Assembly (NCBI GenBank): GCA_023433445.1
Contig: JAEZCS010000246.1
Coordinates: forward strand, 1 to 42,083
From: Pseudomonadota bacterium
Lineage (GTDB): Bacteria; Pseudomonadota; Alphaproteobacteria; Sphingomonadales; Sphingomonadaceae
Reading direction: 5' to 3'
DNA length: 42,083 bases
A program made the position numbers and the translations under genes. Numbering within the stretch: position 1 is the stretch's first letter; each line of letters begins with the position of its first letter. Under the pieces are notes generated by a model. The model made no database searches, was not told where the DNA came from, and saw only the letters and a program-made list of their open reading frames with translations. This document shows positions 8,784 to 17,616 of the stretch, in pieces.

Positions 8784-11700
8784 ATGCAGCAGTCAAAATC
8801 GCCGATCACGCAGGCCTGGCTTTATGTAGCGCTGGCCCTCCTCCTCGCCCTGCCCTTTGTGGCCGACATTATCTTCCCGCTCGGAACGGCCGTGTGGGTC
8901 GCTTATCTGCTTCCCATCGTTCTTTCCTATGTGGCGCGGCGGCAGCAGGTCCCGCTAGTCGTTGCTGCGCTGGCGACGCTGCTTACCATTGTCGGCTTTA
9001 CGCTGGCGCCTGCGGGCGTCGACCCCACGGTTGCCATCACGAACCGCACGCTGGCGGCCGTGACGTGCTGGATTCTGGCCATTATCGGCGTGCTGTTCAT
9101 CCGCAACCGGCTGGCCATTGCGCGGGAGGAATGGCTGCAAGGCGGACAGGTTGGCCTGGCGAAGGCAGTCGGCGGCGAACAGCCGCTCGATACGCTGGCG
9201 ACGAGCGCGCTGACATTCCTAGCGGATTATCTCAAGGCGCAGGCAGGTGCGCTGTACATCGCCAATGGTGAAGGTTTCCGCCGCTACGCTACCTATGCGG
9301 TGCCAGCGGACGCCCCGCTGCCGGAACGATTTGCACCGGGCGACGGGCTGCTGGGGCAAGCAGTCCGAGACGAGCGCAGCTTCTTTCTGAAGGACGTACC
9401 GGACAATTATCTTTCCTACGGATCAGCGCTCGGCCGGTCGAAACCCGACAGCTTGCTCATCAGCACGACGCAGGCCGATGGCACGATCAACGCCGTCATA
9501 GAATTGGGCCTGCCCAAAGACGCGGATAGAGAGGCGCAGGCATTGTTGGAGAGGATCGGGGCGCAGTTGGGCGTCGCTATCCGTTCAGGCAAATATCGCG
9601 CGCGCCTTCGCGAACTGCTGGAAGAAACGCAGCAGCAGGCCGAGGAATTGCAGGCGCAGAGCGAAGAATTGCGCGCCAATAATGAGGAACTGGAACAGCA
9701 AAGCCGCCAGCTTCAGGAGTCGGCGGCAAGGCTGGAGACCCAGCAGGCCGAGTTGGAGCAGACCAACGCCCAGCTTGAAGAACAGGCGCGTCAACTGGAG
9801 ATCCAGCGCGACGACCTGACCCGGACGCAACGGTCGCTGGAGAACCAAGCCGGCGAACTCGAACAGGCGAGCCGTTACAAGTCGGAATTCCTGGCGAATA
9901 TGAGCCACGAACTGCGCACGCCGCTCAATTCGCTGCTGATCATGGCGCGGCTTCTGGCGGAAAATCGCGGCGGCAATCTGTCGCCCGAACAGGTGCGCCA
10001 CGCCGAAACGATCGAAACGTCGGGCAATGATCTGCTGACGCTGATCAACGACATTCTCGATATTTCGAAGATCGAAGCAGGCAAGCTGGAACTGCATACG
10101 CGCCGCATGAGCATCCGCGCGCTGACCGAGAAGGTGGAGGCGATCTTTGCGCCGTCCGCACAGTCGAAGGGACTGGCGTTCAGCATCAAGCAGGAGCCAG
10201 GCGCGCCCGTAGAGATGGAGAGCGATCCCCAGCGGATCGAACAGGTGCTGAAGAATTTCCTGTCTAATGCCGTCAAATTCACCGACACGGGATCGGTGAC
10301 GTTGGCGGTGAGCGCAGCGGCTGACGGCAGGATCGCCTTCACCGTGCGGGACACGGGCGTCGGCATCCCGCCCGAGCAGCAGCAGGTTATTTTCGAAGCG
10401 TTCCGTCAGGCCGATGGGACGGTGAGCCGCAAATATGGCGGCACCGGCCTTGGCCTTTCCATTTCGCGGGAACTCGCTCGCTTGCTGGGCGGCGAGGTGC
10501 AGGTGGAAAGTGTGGCCGGGGAAGGCAGCGCCTTCACGCTGCTTCTGCCCGAGCGCTATGATGGTGCGTTGAGCGGTTCGGCGGAGTCGTTGCGGCCGAG
10601 CGAACAGTTCCGCCCTGCCCCTTCCAACCCCAAGCCTGCCCGTCGCCGCCAGGGCCCGGTCGCGCAGGATGACCGCGAAACGCTGTCGGGCGATGCCCGC
10701 GTCATCCTGATCGTCGAGGATGATCCGGTGTTCGCCAAGATCCTGTGCGATGTCGCGCATGAGCTGAACTTCCAGTGCCTGATCGCGACGACTGCGGATG
10801 AAGGCGCGCTGATGGCGCGGCAATATGTGCCCAACGCCGTAATTTTGGACATGAACCTGCCGGATCATACCGGGCTTTCCGTGCTCGACAGGATCAAGCG
10901 CGACGTGCGGACACGCCATATTCCGGTGCATGTCGTGTCGGTTGACGACGATAGCCAGGCGGCTCTGTCGAGCGGCGCGATCGGCTATCTGTTCAAGCCG
11001 GTGAAGCGCGACGCGCTGATCGACATGCTCGAAGGGCTGGAGGCGCGCATGTCCCAGCGCCTACGCCGCGTTCTGGTGGTTGAGGATGATGCGCAGCAGG
11101 CCGAAAGCGTCAAGCTGTTGCTCGCTTCGCGTGACGTCGAAACCGTCGAGGCGCATTCCGCCGCGCAATGTTTCGATCTGCTTGGCCGCGAGACATTCGA
11201 CTGCATGGTGCTTGACCTCAACCTGCCCGACGCATCCGGCCTTGATCTGCTGGAGCGGCTGAGCGCTGACGAGGCTGTCGGTTTCCCGCCGGTGATCGTC
11301 TATACCGGCCGTGATCTCGCGCCTGAAGAAGAGATGCGGCTGCGGCGCTACAGCAAGTCGATCATCGTCAAGGGTGCTAAATCGCCCGAGCGCCTGCTGG
11401 ATGAGGTGACGCTGTTCCTGCATCAGGTGGTGTCCGACCTGCCCGAGCCGCAGCAGGAGCTGATCGCCAAGTCGTTGAACCGCGACGCGGCTTTGGACGG
11501 GCGCGAAATCCTGGTGGTCGAGGACGATATTCGCAACGTCTATGCGCTTACGTCCATATTTGAGCCGCATGGCGCCAAGGTGCGGATCGCGCGCAATGGG
11601 CGCGAGGCGCTCCAGACGCTGGACGAGGCCGCGCGTGGCCTTTCCGAACCAGTCGACCTGGTGCTGATGGACGTGATGATGCCGGAGATGGACGGGCTGA

Positions 11701-11882
11701 CAGCCACGCGGGAAATCCGGTCCCAGCCCTGGGGCAGGCAGATGCCTATCATCGCGCTTACCGCCAAGGCGATGGCTCGTGACCAACAGGACTGCCTAGA
11801 CGCTGGCGCGAACGACTATCTGGCAAAACCGCTCGACGTGGACAAGCTGCTCAGCCTCACGCGCGTGTGGATGCCACGATGA
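8784..11882 (+). CDS. membrane hybrid histidine kinase: 4 TM, GAF, coiled coil, HisKA/HATPase, three receivers
   Basis: A 1032-residue sensor kinase. Order: four hydrophobic helices (about 12-108); GAF domain (about 130-270); a Gln/Glu-rich coiled coil (about 275-365); HisKA with phospho-acceptor His375 in SHELRTPLN; HATPase (about 480-590; YGGTGLGLSISREL); REC1 (about 638-755; Asp689 in VILDMNLPD); REC2 (from about 762; MVLDLNLPD); REC3 (from about 905; LVLMDVMMPEMDG). ATG 8784 is chosen because homology-like sequence starts there; an in-frame ATG at 8703 adds 27 residues, and neither has a strong Shine-Dalgarno. The stop overlaps the CheR start (ATGA), so the three genes form an operon. An EcfG-type promoter lies upstream. 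Multiple receivers after the kinase core indicate a branched phosphorelay. The signal is unknown. Confidence 0.9.
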   Translation: MQQSKSPITQAWLYVALALLLALPFVADIIFPLGTAVWVAYLLPIVLSYVARRQQVPLVVAALATLLTIVGFTLAPAGVDPTVAITNRTLAAVTCWILAIIGVLFIRNRLAIAREEWLQGGQVGLAKAVGGEQPLDTLATSALTFLADYLKAQAGALYIANGEGFRRYATYAVPADAPLPERFAPGDGLLGQAVRDERSFFLKDVPDNYLSYGSALGRSKPDSLLISTTQADGTINAVIELGLPKDADREAQALLERIGAQLGVAIRSGKYRARLRELLEETQQQAEELQAQSEELRANNEELEQQSRQLQESAARLETQQAELEQTNAQLEEQARQLEIQRDDLTRTQRSLENQAGELEQASRYKSEFLANMSHELRTPLNSLLIMARLLAENRGGNLSPEQVRHAETIETSGNDLLTLINDILDISKIEAGKLELHTRRMSIRALTEKVEAIFAPSAQSKGLAFSIKQEPGAPVEMESDPQRIEQVLKNFLSNAVKFTDTGSVTLAVSAAADGRIAFTVRDTGVGIPPEQQQVIFEAFRQADGTVSRKYGGTGLGLSISRELARLLGGEVQVESVAGEGSAFTLLLPERYDGALSGSAESLRPSEQFRPAPSNPKPARRRQGPVAQDDRETLSGDARVILIVEDDPVFAKILCDVAHELNFQCLIATTADEGALMARQYVPNAVILDMNLPDHTGLSVLDRIKRDVRTRHIPVHVVSVDDDSQAALSSGAIGYLFKPVKRDALIDMLEGLEARMSQRLRRVLVVEDDAQQAESVKLLLASRDVETVEAHSAAQCFDLLGRETFDCMVLDLNLPDASGLDLLERLSADEAVGFPPVIVYTGRDLAPEEEMRLRRYSKSIIVKGAKSPERLLDEVTLFLHQVVSDLPEPQQELIAKSLNRDAALDGREILVVEDDIRNVYALTSIFEPHGAKVRIARNGREALQTLDEAARGLSEPVDLVLMDVMMPEMDGLTATREIRSQPWGRQMPIIALTAKAMARDQQDCLDAGANDYLAKPLDVDKLLSLTRVWMPR

Positions 11883-12742
11883 GCGAGGAGATATTCGCCC
11901 CTCACGAGGAATTGGAACTCGACCTGCTGCTGGAGGCGCTCTGGCGGCATTATCATTATGACTTTCGCGGCTATTCGCGCGGGTCGCTGCACCGGCGTCT
12001 TGCCCGCGCCCAGCAACGGCATGGGTGCGAAAGCCTGTCGCATCTTCAGCATTTGCTGCTCCGCGACCCGGCGGTCTTTGCCGACCTGATGGGCTTCCTG
12101 ACTATCCAGGTGAGCGAGATGTTCCGCGACCCCGCCTATTTCCGGGCATTACGCGAAATGGTGGTCCCGCATCTGCGCACCTATCCTTCGCTCAAGATCT
12201 GGATCGCAGGCTGCGCCAATGGCGAGGAATTTTATTCGCTGGCGATCCTCTTCCGGGAAGAAGGGCTGGAGGACCGCACGATCTTCTATTGCACGGACAT
12301 AAGCCCCGCAGCGCTGAAGAAGGCGGAGGCCGGGATATATGACCTCGACCGGATCGCGCAATTCACCGAAAATCACCGGCTGGCAGGCGGAAAACAGTCG
12401 CTGTCGGAATATTACACTGCGGCCTATGGCGCTGCCGTGTTCGACAAGTCGCTACGCCGTCGGGCCGTGTTCGCCGAACATAATCTGGCCAGTGACCAGG
12501 TGTTCGCCGAAGTGCAGCTGGTGTCGAGCCGCAATGTGCTGATCTATTTCGATCGCGAGTTGCAGGACCGCGCGCTTGGGCTGTTCGGCGGATCACTGGT
12601 GCGGGGCGGTTTCCTGGGTTTGGGATCGAAGGAAACGCTGCGCTTTTCCCGCTATTCCGGGGCGTTTGCCGATTTCCATGAGGCCGAGAAAATCTACCGG
12701 CGGAATGTGCAGGACTTGGAGGATATGCGCCATGCAGCATGA
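11879..12742 (+). CDS. CheR-type protein-glutamate methyltransferase
   Basis: A 287-residue protein with an N-terminal CheR helical domain (GYSRGSLHRRLARAQQRHG; FLTIQVSEMFRD) and a C-terminal SAM-dependent methyltransferase domain (IWIAGCANGEEFYSLAILF as the SAM loop; FYCTDISPAAL; SSRNVLIYFDRELQ). The start at 11879 overlaps the preceding kinase stop, and the gene's end overlaps the next gene by 11 nt, so translation is coupled across all three. Canonical CheR methylates chemoreceptor glutamates, but no receptor, CheW or CheB lies in this window. The target may be a non-chemotaxis protein, conceivably the partner kinase. Confidence 0.9.
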   Translation: MSEEIFAPHEELELDLLLEALWRHYHYDFRGYSRGSLHRRLARAQQRHGCESLSHLQHLLLRDPAVFADLMGFLTIQVSEMFRDPAYFRALREMVVPHLRTYPSLKIWIAGCANGEEFYSLAILFREEGLEDRTIFYCTDISPAALKKAEAGIYDLDRIAQFTENHRLAGGKQSLSEYYTAAYGAAVFDKSLRRRAVFAEHNLASDQVFAEVQLVSSRNVLIYFDRELQDRALGLFGGSLVRGGFLGLGSKETLRFSRYSGAFADFHEAEKIYRRNVQDLEDMRHAA

Positions 12743-14576
12743 GAAGCCCAAGATCCTGGCGGTCGATGATGTCGAGGAGAATCTGTTCGCACTGGAGGCT
12801 CTTTTCGCTGGAGAAGGCGTGGAGCTTCTGACGGCGCGGTCTGGCGTGCAGGCGCTCGAACTGCTGCTGGTGCATGACGTCGCGCTGGCGTTGCTGGACG
12901 TGCAGATGCCGGGCATGGACGGCTTCGAACTTGCCGAATTGATGCGCGGGACAGAACGAACCCGGCGGGTGCCGATCATTTTCCTGACGGCCGTCGCGAC
13001 CGATGAGCGGCGGCGGTTCCGGGGGTATGAGGCGGGTGCCGTCGATTATCTGCTGAAGCCCGTGGATGCGCATATCCTGCGCAACAAGACCGCCGTCTTC
13101 GTCGAGCTTTTCCGGCAGCGGGAGGAACTGGCCCGACAGCGCGACGAGATTGCGGCCGCCCTCGCCCGGCTGCATGCGCATAGCGACAATTCGCCGCTTG
13201 CGATCATCGAATTTGACGCGACGCGCCATATCATAGGTTGGTCCAATGGCGCCGAGCGGCTGTTCGGATGGCGAACGCCCGAAGTGGCCGGGTTCAAGGC
13301 GAACGAGCTCAAATGGATCGACCCCGAGGATGAGGCCGCGTTCGACACGTTGATGAGTGACCTGATCGCCGGGCGCAGTGTTCGCGCGGTTCAGCATTTG
13401 CGCATGTGCACGGCGGAAGGGCTGACGGTGGAATGCGAATGCTATTGTTCGGCATTGCTCAACACGCAGGGGCGGATCGTGTCCGTCAATGTCCAGGTGC
13501 TGGACGTCACCGAGAGAAAGCGTGCGGAAGAAACGCAGCGCCTGCTCATCGGCGAGCTCAACCATAGGGTGAAGAACACCCTGGCTTCGGTTCAGGCGAT
13601 CGCGGTGCAGACGCTGCGGCATTCATCGGGCCCTTCCGACTTTGCTCCCACCTTTACTGGGCGCATTCATGCCCTCGCCCGTGCCCATTCCTTGCTGAGC
13701 AGCACCACATGGCAGGGCGCGTCGCTACGCGAGCTGGTCAATGGGCAACTCGATATCGGCGCGATCGATCTCGGGCAGCTGCAGATAGAAGGACCGGAAC
13801 TGGAATTGGCGCCCGAGCTGGCGCTGCACGTTGCCCTTATCCTGCATGAGCTGGTGACCAATGCTCACAAATATGGCGCGCTCTGCACGCCGGCCGGCAC
13901 CGTTTCTCTTTCGTGGAAGATGGAGCAGGACCACTTGCTGATCCACTGGGTCGAAACCGGTGGCCCTCGCGTCGTCGAACCCTCACGCCGAGGATTTGGC
14001 ACGGCTCTGATCGAACGCAGCCTGAAGGCGGAAGGCGGGCAGGCGCGCGTCAGCTATGAGGAAAGCGGGGTGTGCTGGACCATGACCTTGCCCAAGGGGC
14101 AGCGCATCAGCACGATCAACATTGCGAGTCCGGCGATCGACCTTGGCGAAGAAGGGATAGCTGCGGGGGGCGGTGCGATCACCGGGCGCCGATTCCTGGT
14201 CATTGAGGACGAGCCGCTGGTGGCGATGGAGATTGCAAGCATATTGGAGGATGGCGCGGCGGCAGGCGTGACGATCGCAGGCTCGGCGGAAGAAGCCCTA
14301 GCCTTGATCAAGAGCGCTGATTTCGACGCCGCGTTGCTGGACGGCAATTTGCAGGGCCAGTCCGTCGATCATGTTGCTGTGGCGCTGGCGGAAAGGAATC
14401 TGTCTTTCGCCTTTGTCACCGGTTATGGTCGGGAAAACCTGCCCGAGGATTTTCAGGATCAGATATTGATCAGCAAACCTTTTGATCCCAAGGCATTACG
14501 GCATTATGCAGCCAAACTATGCGAAGATGCTGATATTCTCCGCGCGATGCACGTTTCTACTGCATGTGGCGGATGA
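12732..14576 (+). CDS. REC-PAS-HWE histidine kinase-REC signalling protein
   Basis: A 614-residue soluble protein. It has an N-terminal receiver (about 6-122; Asp56 in LALLDVQMPGMDGF; Lys109), a PAS domain (about 150-262) and an HWE/HisKA_2 kinase. The kinase shows phospho-acceptor His278 in LIGELNHRVKNTLASVQAI, the N-box HELVTNAHKYGAL and the HWE hallmark HWVE. A C-terminal receiver follows (about 487-600; Asp537 in ALLDGNLQG, with Lys in ISKPFD). Start ATG 12732 lies inside the CheR gene. HWE-type kinases feed the PhyR-NepR-EcfG general stress response in sphingomonads, so with the EcfG-type promoter upstream this is a candidate stress kinase in a feedback loop; that role is inference. Confidence 0.9.
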   Translation: MQHEKPKILAVDDVEENLFALEALFAGEGVELLTARSGVQALELLLVHDVALALLDVQMPGMDGFELAELMRGTERTRRVPIIFLTAVATDERRRFRGYEAGAVDYLLKPVDAHILRNKTAVFVELFRQREELARQRDEIAAALARLHAHSDNSPLAIIEFDATRHIIGWSNGAERLFGWRTPEVAGFKANELKWIDPEDEAAFDTLMSDLIAGRSVRAVQHLRMCTAEGLTVECECYCSALLNTQGRIVSVNVQVLDVTERKRAEETQRLLIGELNHRVKNTLASVQAIAVQTLRHSSGPSDFAPTFTGRIHALARAHSLLSSTTWQGASLRELVNGQLDIGAIDLGQLQIEGPELELAPELALHVALILHELVTNAHKYGALCTPAGTVSLSWKMEQDHLLIHWVETGGPRVVEPSRRGFGTALIERSLKAEGGQARVSYEESGVCWTMTLPKGQRISTINIASPAIDLGEEGIAAGGGAITGRRFLVIEDEPLVAMEIASILEDGAAAGVTIAGSAEEALALIKSADFDAALLDGNLQGQSVDHVAVALAERNLSFAFVTGYGRENLPEDFQDQILISKPFDPKALRHYAAKLCEDADILRAMHVSTACGG

Positions 14577-14753
14577 GCCTGTCTTGCTCTGACCCGAGTT
14601 GCGGTGCCTCTTGCTGCCCGCCATCGTCTTTTTCCGCAGCAAGGTTGGTGAAAAGTAGCGCGAGCGGCCCCATCTAGTGGGTATGGCAATTTTTTCGACC
14701 GAGCATTTCAGGAACCTGTCGGCTTCCCCCGATCCCGCCGTCACGGTGTTTCG
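14577..14753. other. intergenic gap with a possible terminator hairpin
   Basis: CTTGCTGC (14610-14617) pairs perfectly with GCAGCAAG (14636-14643), loop 18 nt, 34 nt after the HWE-kinase stop; this may end the three-gene operon, although no U-tract follows. No gene is seen in the gap, and no clear promoter for the next gene. Confidence 0.35.
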
Positions 14754-15575
14754 ATGAACGAGAGCATAGCCTATCTCGGCCTGCTGGCCGATGAGGAGAT
14801 CGAACTCGACAGTGCTGCTCTGATGCTGAGTGCGCTCGACCATGACGGGATCGATGTCGAGCCCTATTTGGTGCTGCTGCGTGGCATCGGCAAGGCAATC
14901 GATGCCGAGCGTGCGGACGTCCGCGACGATGAGTTGCTGTCCGGCGAAGCTCAGGGAGCGCTGCTGGCGCGCGTCATTGGCACGCAGTTCGGCTTTGTCG
15001 GTGATAGTGACACCTTTGACGCGCCCCTGAACGCAGACATGGTGCGGGTGTTGGATCGGCGGCTGGGGCTGCCAGTCAGCCTGTCGATCCTCTACGTCGC
15101 GGCCGCGCGACGCGCCGGATGGCGGGCGCATGCCCTCAATACGCCCGGTCATGTCCTGGTCAGTATCGGGCCTGAGGACGCTCCGGCGATCATTGACCCG
15201 TTTCGTCGCGGTGCCCTGGTTCAGGCTGAGCAACTGGCCGATTTGTTGACAAGGGCTGCCGTCGCCGGTTCGCAAGCCCAGTCCGTCGTCGAGCCGATGT
15301 CGAACCGCATGACTCTGATCCGGCTGCTTCTAAACCAGGCGACGCGCGCGGAAGATGAGGGCGATACATGGCGGGCGTCCACCATATATGAGCGGATGAC
15401 GGTTGTCGCACCGGAACATGATGCAGGCTGGTGGGCGCTGGCCCGCCTGCAATTGGTGCATGGCGAGGTTGAGGAAGCGCGTGCCAGCCTGTGCGCCATG
15501 CTGGAGATCAGTCGCGACCCTGAGCGCCGCCGCTATGTCGCAGCGGCGCTCAGTCAGCTGTCCGGTCAGTCCTGA
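14754..15575 (+). CDS. SirB1-family transglutaminase-like protein
   Basis: A 273-residue protein of the SirB1/transglutaminase-like family. The core region reads RRLGLPVSLSILYVAAARRAGWRA, followed by NTPGHVLVSIG and IDPFRRG; the latter stretches correspond to the His- and Asp-bearing parts of the transglutaminase fold. The usual catalytic Cys is not visible in the L-P-V-S-L-S segment, as is common in this family. The C-terminal third is helical and TPR-like (TIYERMTVVAPEHDAGWWALARL). Function is not established for the family; genes of this type are often near peptide-release or cell-division genes, but no such neighbours occur here. Start ATG 14754 has no strong Shine-Dalgarno. Confidence 0.8.
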   Translation: MNESIAYLGLLADEEIELDSAALMLSALDHDGIDVEPYLVLLRGIGKAIDAERADVRDDELLSGEAQGALLARVIGTQFGFVGDSDTFDAPLNADMVRVLDRRLGLPVSLSILYVAAARRAGWRAHALNTPGHVLVSIGPEDAPAIIDPFRRGALVQAEQLADLLTRAAVAGSQAQSVVEPMSNRMTLIRLLLNQATRAEDEGDTWRASTIYERMTVVAPEHDAGWWALARLQLVHGEVEEARASLCAMLEISRDPERRRYVAAALSQLSGQS

Positions 15576-15599
15576 GCTTGATAAGCGGCCAGTGCGGGT

Positions 15600-15914
15600 T
15601 CAATCCCGCCTTAGATCATTGCCGGCGCGCTCCATAGCGGCGCCCGCGTCCTGCCTGGCTTCCCGTGCTTCGCTTCGAGCATCTTGAGCTGCATTGCGGC
15701 TGGCAGCGCCGACTTCATTTGCGCCCTCATCAAACGCCCGCCCCGCATCGTCGAGGCCGTTTTCGATCTTATCTCCCGCCCGATCCACGGTCCGGCTGAT
15801 ATCATTGCCGATCGCCGATCCCGCATTCTCGATACTGTCGGCTGCCTTTTCCGAGCAGGCAGACAGGCTCATCCCCATCGAGACAGCCAGGCCAGCCAGA
15901 AGTGATAGCTTCAT
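15600..15914 (-). CDS. small outer-membrane-type lipoprotein with Ala-rich helical repeats
   Basis: A 104-residue secreted lipoprotein. The signal peptide is MKLSLLAGLAVSMGMSLSAC, and the lipobox LSAC gives the lipidated Cys20. The mature part is a low-complexity, charged, Ala-rich amphipathic helix with recurring GxxIxN/DRAGDxI elements, resembling entericidin/late-embryogenesis-like stress proteins. The start at ATG 15914 follows AGGAAG; an ATG five codons upstream lies before that site. It converges with the SirB1-like gene. A GCAAC-N16-CGTT element upstream (15950-15974, minus strand) is one base off the EcfG pattern, so stress induction is possible but weakly supported. Function unknown. 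Confidence 0.75.
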   Translation of the reverse strand: MKLSLLAGLAVSMGMSLSACSEKAADSIENAGSAIGNDISRTVDRAGDKIENGLDDAGRAFDEGANEVGAASRNAAQDARSEAREARQDAGAAMERAGNDLRRD

Positions 15915-15981
15915 ATTCTTCCTCATCATGCCGTGGAGTGACTGACATCAACGAGCGCAGGACGTTATGGTTGCTCGCCAG

Positions 15982-16503
15982 TCAGCGGCTGCGCAGCCCG
16001 AACACCATCGACCGGTCGGCATCGGGGATCAATCCTTCCAACACCCGCCAAAAACCGGTGACCGAGCCCTGCCCCGCCTGCGCGTAGGCCGCCGCCATCT
16101 TTTCACGCAGGGCGCGGAACAATTCAGCCTCCAGTGCCTTGCCCGAAGCGCTGAGCCGGAGCATCTTTTGCCGTCGATCATTCTCGCCCTGCCGGGTTTC
16201 GATATAGCCGCGTTCCACAAGGTCGTTGAGCACCCGGCCGAGCGACTGCTTGGTGATGGACAGAAGACGCAGCAACTCCTTCACCGTCAGGTCAGGCTGC
16301 CGCGAGATGAAATAAAGCGCGCGGTGATGTGCGCGCCCCAGCCCCTGCGCTGCGAGCCCATCATCGATGGAGCGCGTCAAGGCTGAGTAGCCGAAATACA
16401 GCATCTCGATCCCGCGCCGGATTTCATCCTCCCGCAGGAAGAGAGGTGAGGCAGGCGTGACCTGCGAAGCCGATGCATTGGCGGGCGAACTATTTGCATT
16501 CAT
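15982..16503 (-). CDS. MarR-family transcriptional regulator
   Basis: A 173-residue protein with a MarR winged helix: the recognition region reads LTVKELLRLLSITKQSLGRV, followed by LVERGYIETRQGENDRRQK, where D-RR in the wing is the family hallmark. The N-terminal 30 residues are Ser/Ala-rich and probably disordered. The start is placed at ATG 16503, because upstream in-frame sequence runs into the opposite-strand tRNA gene. No adjacent target gene is obvious: the small lipoprotein lies downstream on the same strand and a tRNA upstream on the other. Ligand unknown. Confidence 0.85.
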   Translation of the reverse strand: MNANSSPANASASQVTPASPLFLREDEIRRGIEMLYFGYSALTRSIDDGLAAQGLGRAHHRALYFISRQPDLTVKELLRLLSITKQSLGRVLNDLVERGYIETRQGENDRRQKMLRLSASGKALEAELFRALREKMAAAYAQAGQGSVTGFWRVLEGLIPDADRSMVFGLRSR

Positions 16504-16628
16504 GCGAGGGCGTTCCAGGAAGCGTTTGACGGCCGCATATTGGCGAAGCAACTGTGTGATGACTAGGCTTTCCTTTCGCGCAAGAGACGCTATATGCCGT
16601 CCCGCGCCCGGCTCCGCCGCGCGCATGC

Positions 16629-16703
16629 TGGGGCGTAGCCAAGCGGTAAGGCAGCGGTTTTTGGTACCGCCATGCGCAGGTTCGAATCCTGCCGCCCCAG
16701 CCA
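16629..16703 (+). tRNA. tRNA-Gln (anticodon TTG), CCA encoded
   Basis: Full cloverleaf: acceptor stem TGGGGCG/CGCCCCA (16629-16635 with 16693-16699), discriminator G and encoded CCA to 16703; D arm with AAGCGGTAAGGC; anticodon stem GCGGT/ACCGC around loop TTTTGGT, giving anticodon TTG; T arm GCAGG-TTCGAAT-CCTGC. The 3' end is followed within 20 nt by an integrase relic, so this tRNA is a likely attachment site. Confidence 0.96.
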
Positions 16704-16717
16704 GATTTCTGCGGGTT

Positions 16718-17104
16718 TCAGCTATCTTTGCTGATTTCATCCACAGGCATTCCGCACCATATTCCGCACCAATTACATACTTTGCGAGCTTCCAATTTAG
16801 CGACCGCCGAGTTGCTCAAGGCGGCTGTCATCGCCTGATACACATCAAGGATTCTGTTCACTGTCGTGACGGTCCAGCCAAGCATCGCCGAGATCCCTGA
16901 AGGGGTTGCCCCCGCTTCTGCGAGCCGCGTGCAGGCCGTCGAGCCCTGCCGCGACAATCGCCTTGCGCCACTGGTGGTCGAAATGGATCCGCTCGCCTTC
17001 ATAGCTCGACCAGCCAAGGCGCAACAGGTCGCGCGAGGCAGACGTCCGCTTTGATAAGTGCGGTGACCGGCCTGCATGACCGCAAAATGGCGCGAAGCTG
17101 ACAC
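16718..17104 (-). pseudogene. relic of a phage-type tyrosine recombinase (integrase), C-terminal part
   Basis: The reverse strand encodes integrase-like sequence in two frames. Upstream is SYEGERIHFDHQWRKAIVAA followed by GLDGLH. Then, in another frame, comes CTRLAEAGATPSGISAML and GWTVTTVNRILDVYQ, the end of the catalytic domain. The segment that should join them (H-D-L-R-G-T-A, carrying the catalytic His-x-x-Arg) is missing, and the N-terminal domains are absent. It therefore cannot be active. It lies directly beside the 3' end of tRNA-Gln, as expected of an integrated element, and is followed by the sulfide-related genes, which may have come in with it. Confidence 0.72.
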
Positions 17105-17250
17105 GCTGGTTCGCCGTCGGGAAACGTCGGCCTTCCCGAAAGATGCCTCTCCGGACTGTCCAACAAGGCCGTCATTCGATTGACCAGACCGAAATCCCCA
17201 TCGGCCAGAAGAGACTTTAACTTTAGTACTTTCTACATTAGATATGTCTT

Positions 17251-17616
17251 ATGAAAACGACCATGCCTCTATCGTTGCCAGCTGAATTCGAGGAGCAAGC
17301 AGCAAAGGCCGCTTCGCTGCTCCGTGCGCTGTCGAACGAAAGCCGCCTGCTCATGCTGTGCCATCTGACAGCAGGCGAAGAGTTGGCCGTGGGTGAACTG
17401 GTCGAGCGGATTGGGCTCAGCCAGTCGGCTCTGTCGCAGCACCTCGCGAAACTGCGGGAGGAGGGACTCGTAGCCACCCGCAAGGAAGCCCAGACCGTAT
17501 ATTACCGGATATGCGACCCCCGCGCTCGACAAGTACTTGCGCTGCTTCACGATCTCTTCTGCCCAAGCCTGGGTCGCGAGCCCGGCGAGGTCGCCTCGAT
17601 GGGAGACGAACAATGA
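17251..17616 (+). CDS. ArsR-family repressor, BigR/SqrR-like persulfide sensor
   Basis: A 121-residue ArsR/SmtB winged-helix protein (LSNESRLLMLCHLTAGEELA; recognition helix SQSALSQHLAKLREEGLVAT). Cys37 in LMLCHL and Cys104 in HDLFCPS match the cysteine pair with which BigR and SqrR sense sulfane sulfur by forming a polysulfide bridge; metal-site ArsR motifs (CxC in alpha-3) are absent. The gene overlaps the downstream MBL-fold gene by 4 nt (ATGA), the order of bigR-blh operons. The upstream 40 bp are AT-rich and probably hold the promoter and operator; no Shine-Dalgarno is visible, and ATG 17263 is an alternative start. Sensor type is inferred from the two cysteines and the neighbourhood. 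Confidence 0.85.
   Translation: MKTTMPLSLPAEFEEQAAKAASLLRALSNESRLLMLCHLTAGEELAVGELVERIGLSQSALSQHLAKLREEGLVATRKEAQTVYYRICDPRARQVLALLHDLFCPSLGREPGEVASMGDEQ

Noticed and set aside
12576..12731. N-terminal extension of the REC-PAS-HWE kinase to ATG 12576
   Set aside because: That sequence is the +1 shadow of the CheR gene; receiver homology starts right after ATG 12732.
15950..15974. EcfG promoter for the small lipoprotein gene (GCAAC-N16-CGTT, minus strand)
   Set aside because: Spacing and -10 fit, but the -35 differs in a key base (GCAAC instead of GGAAC), so it is not listed as a feature.
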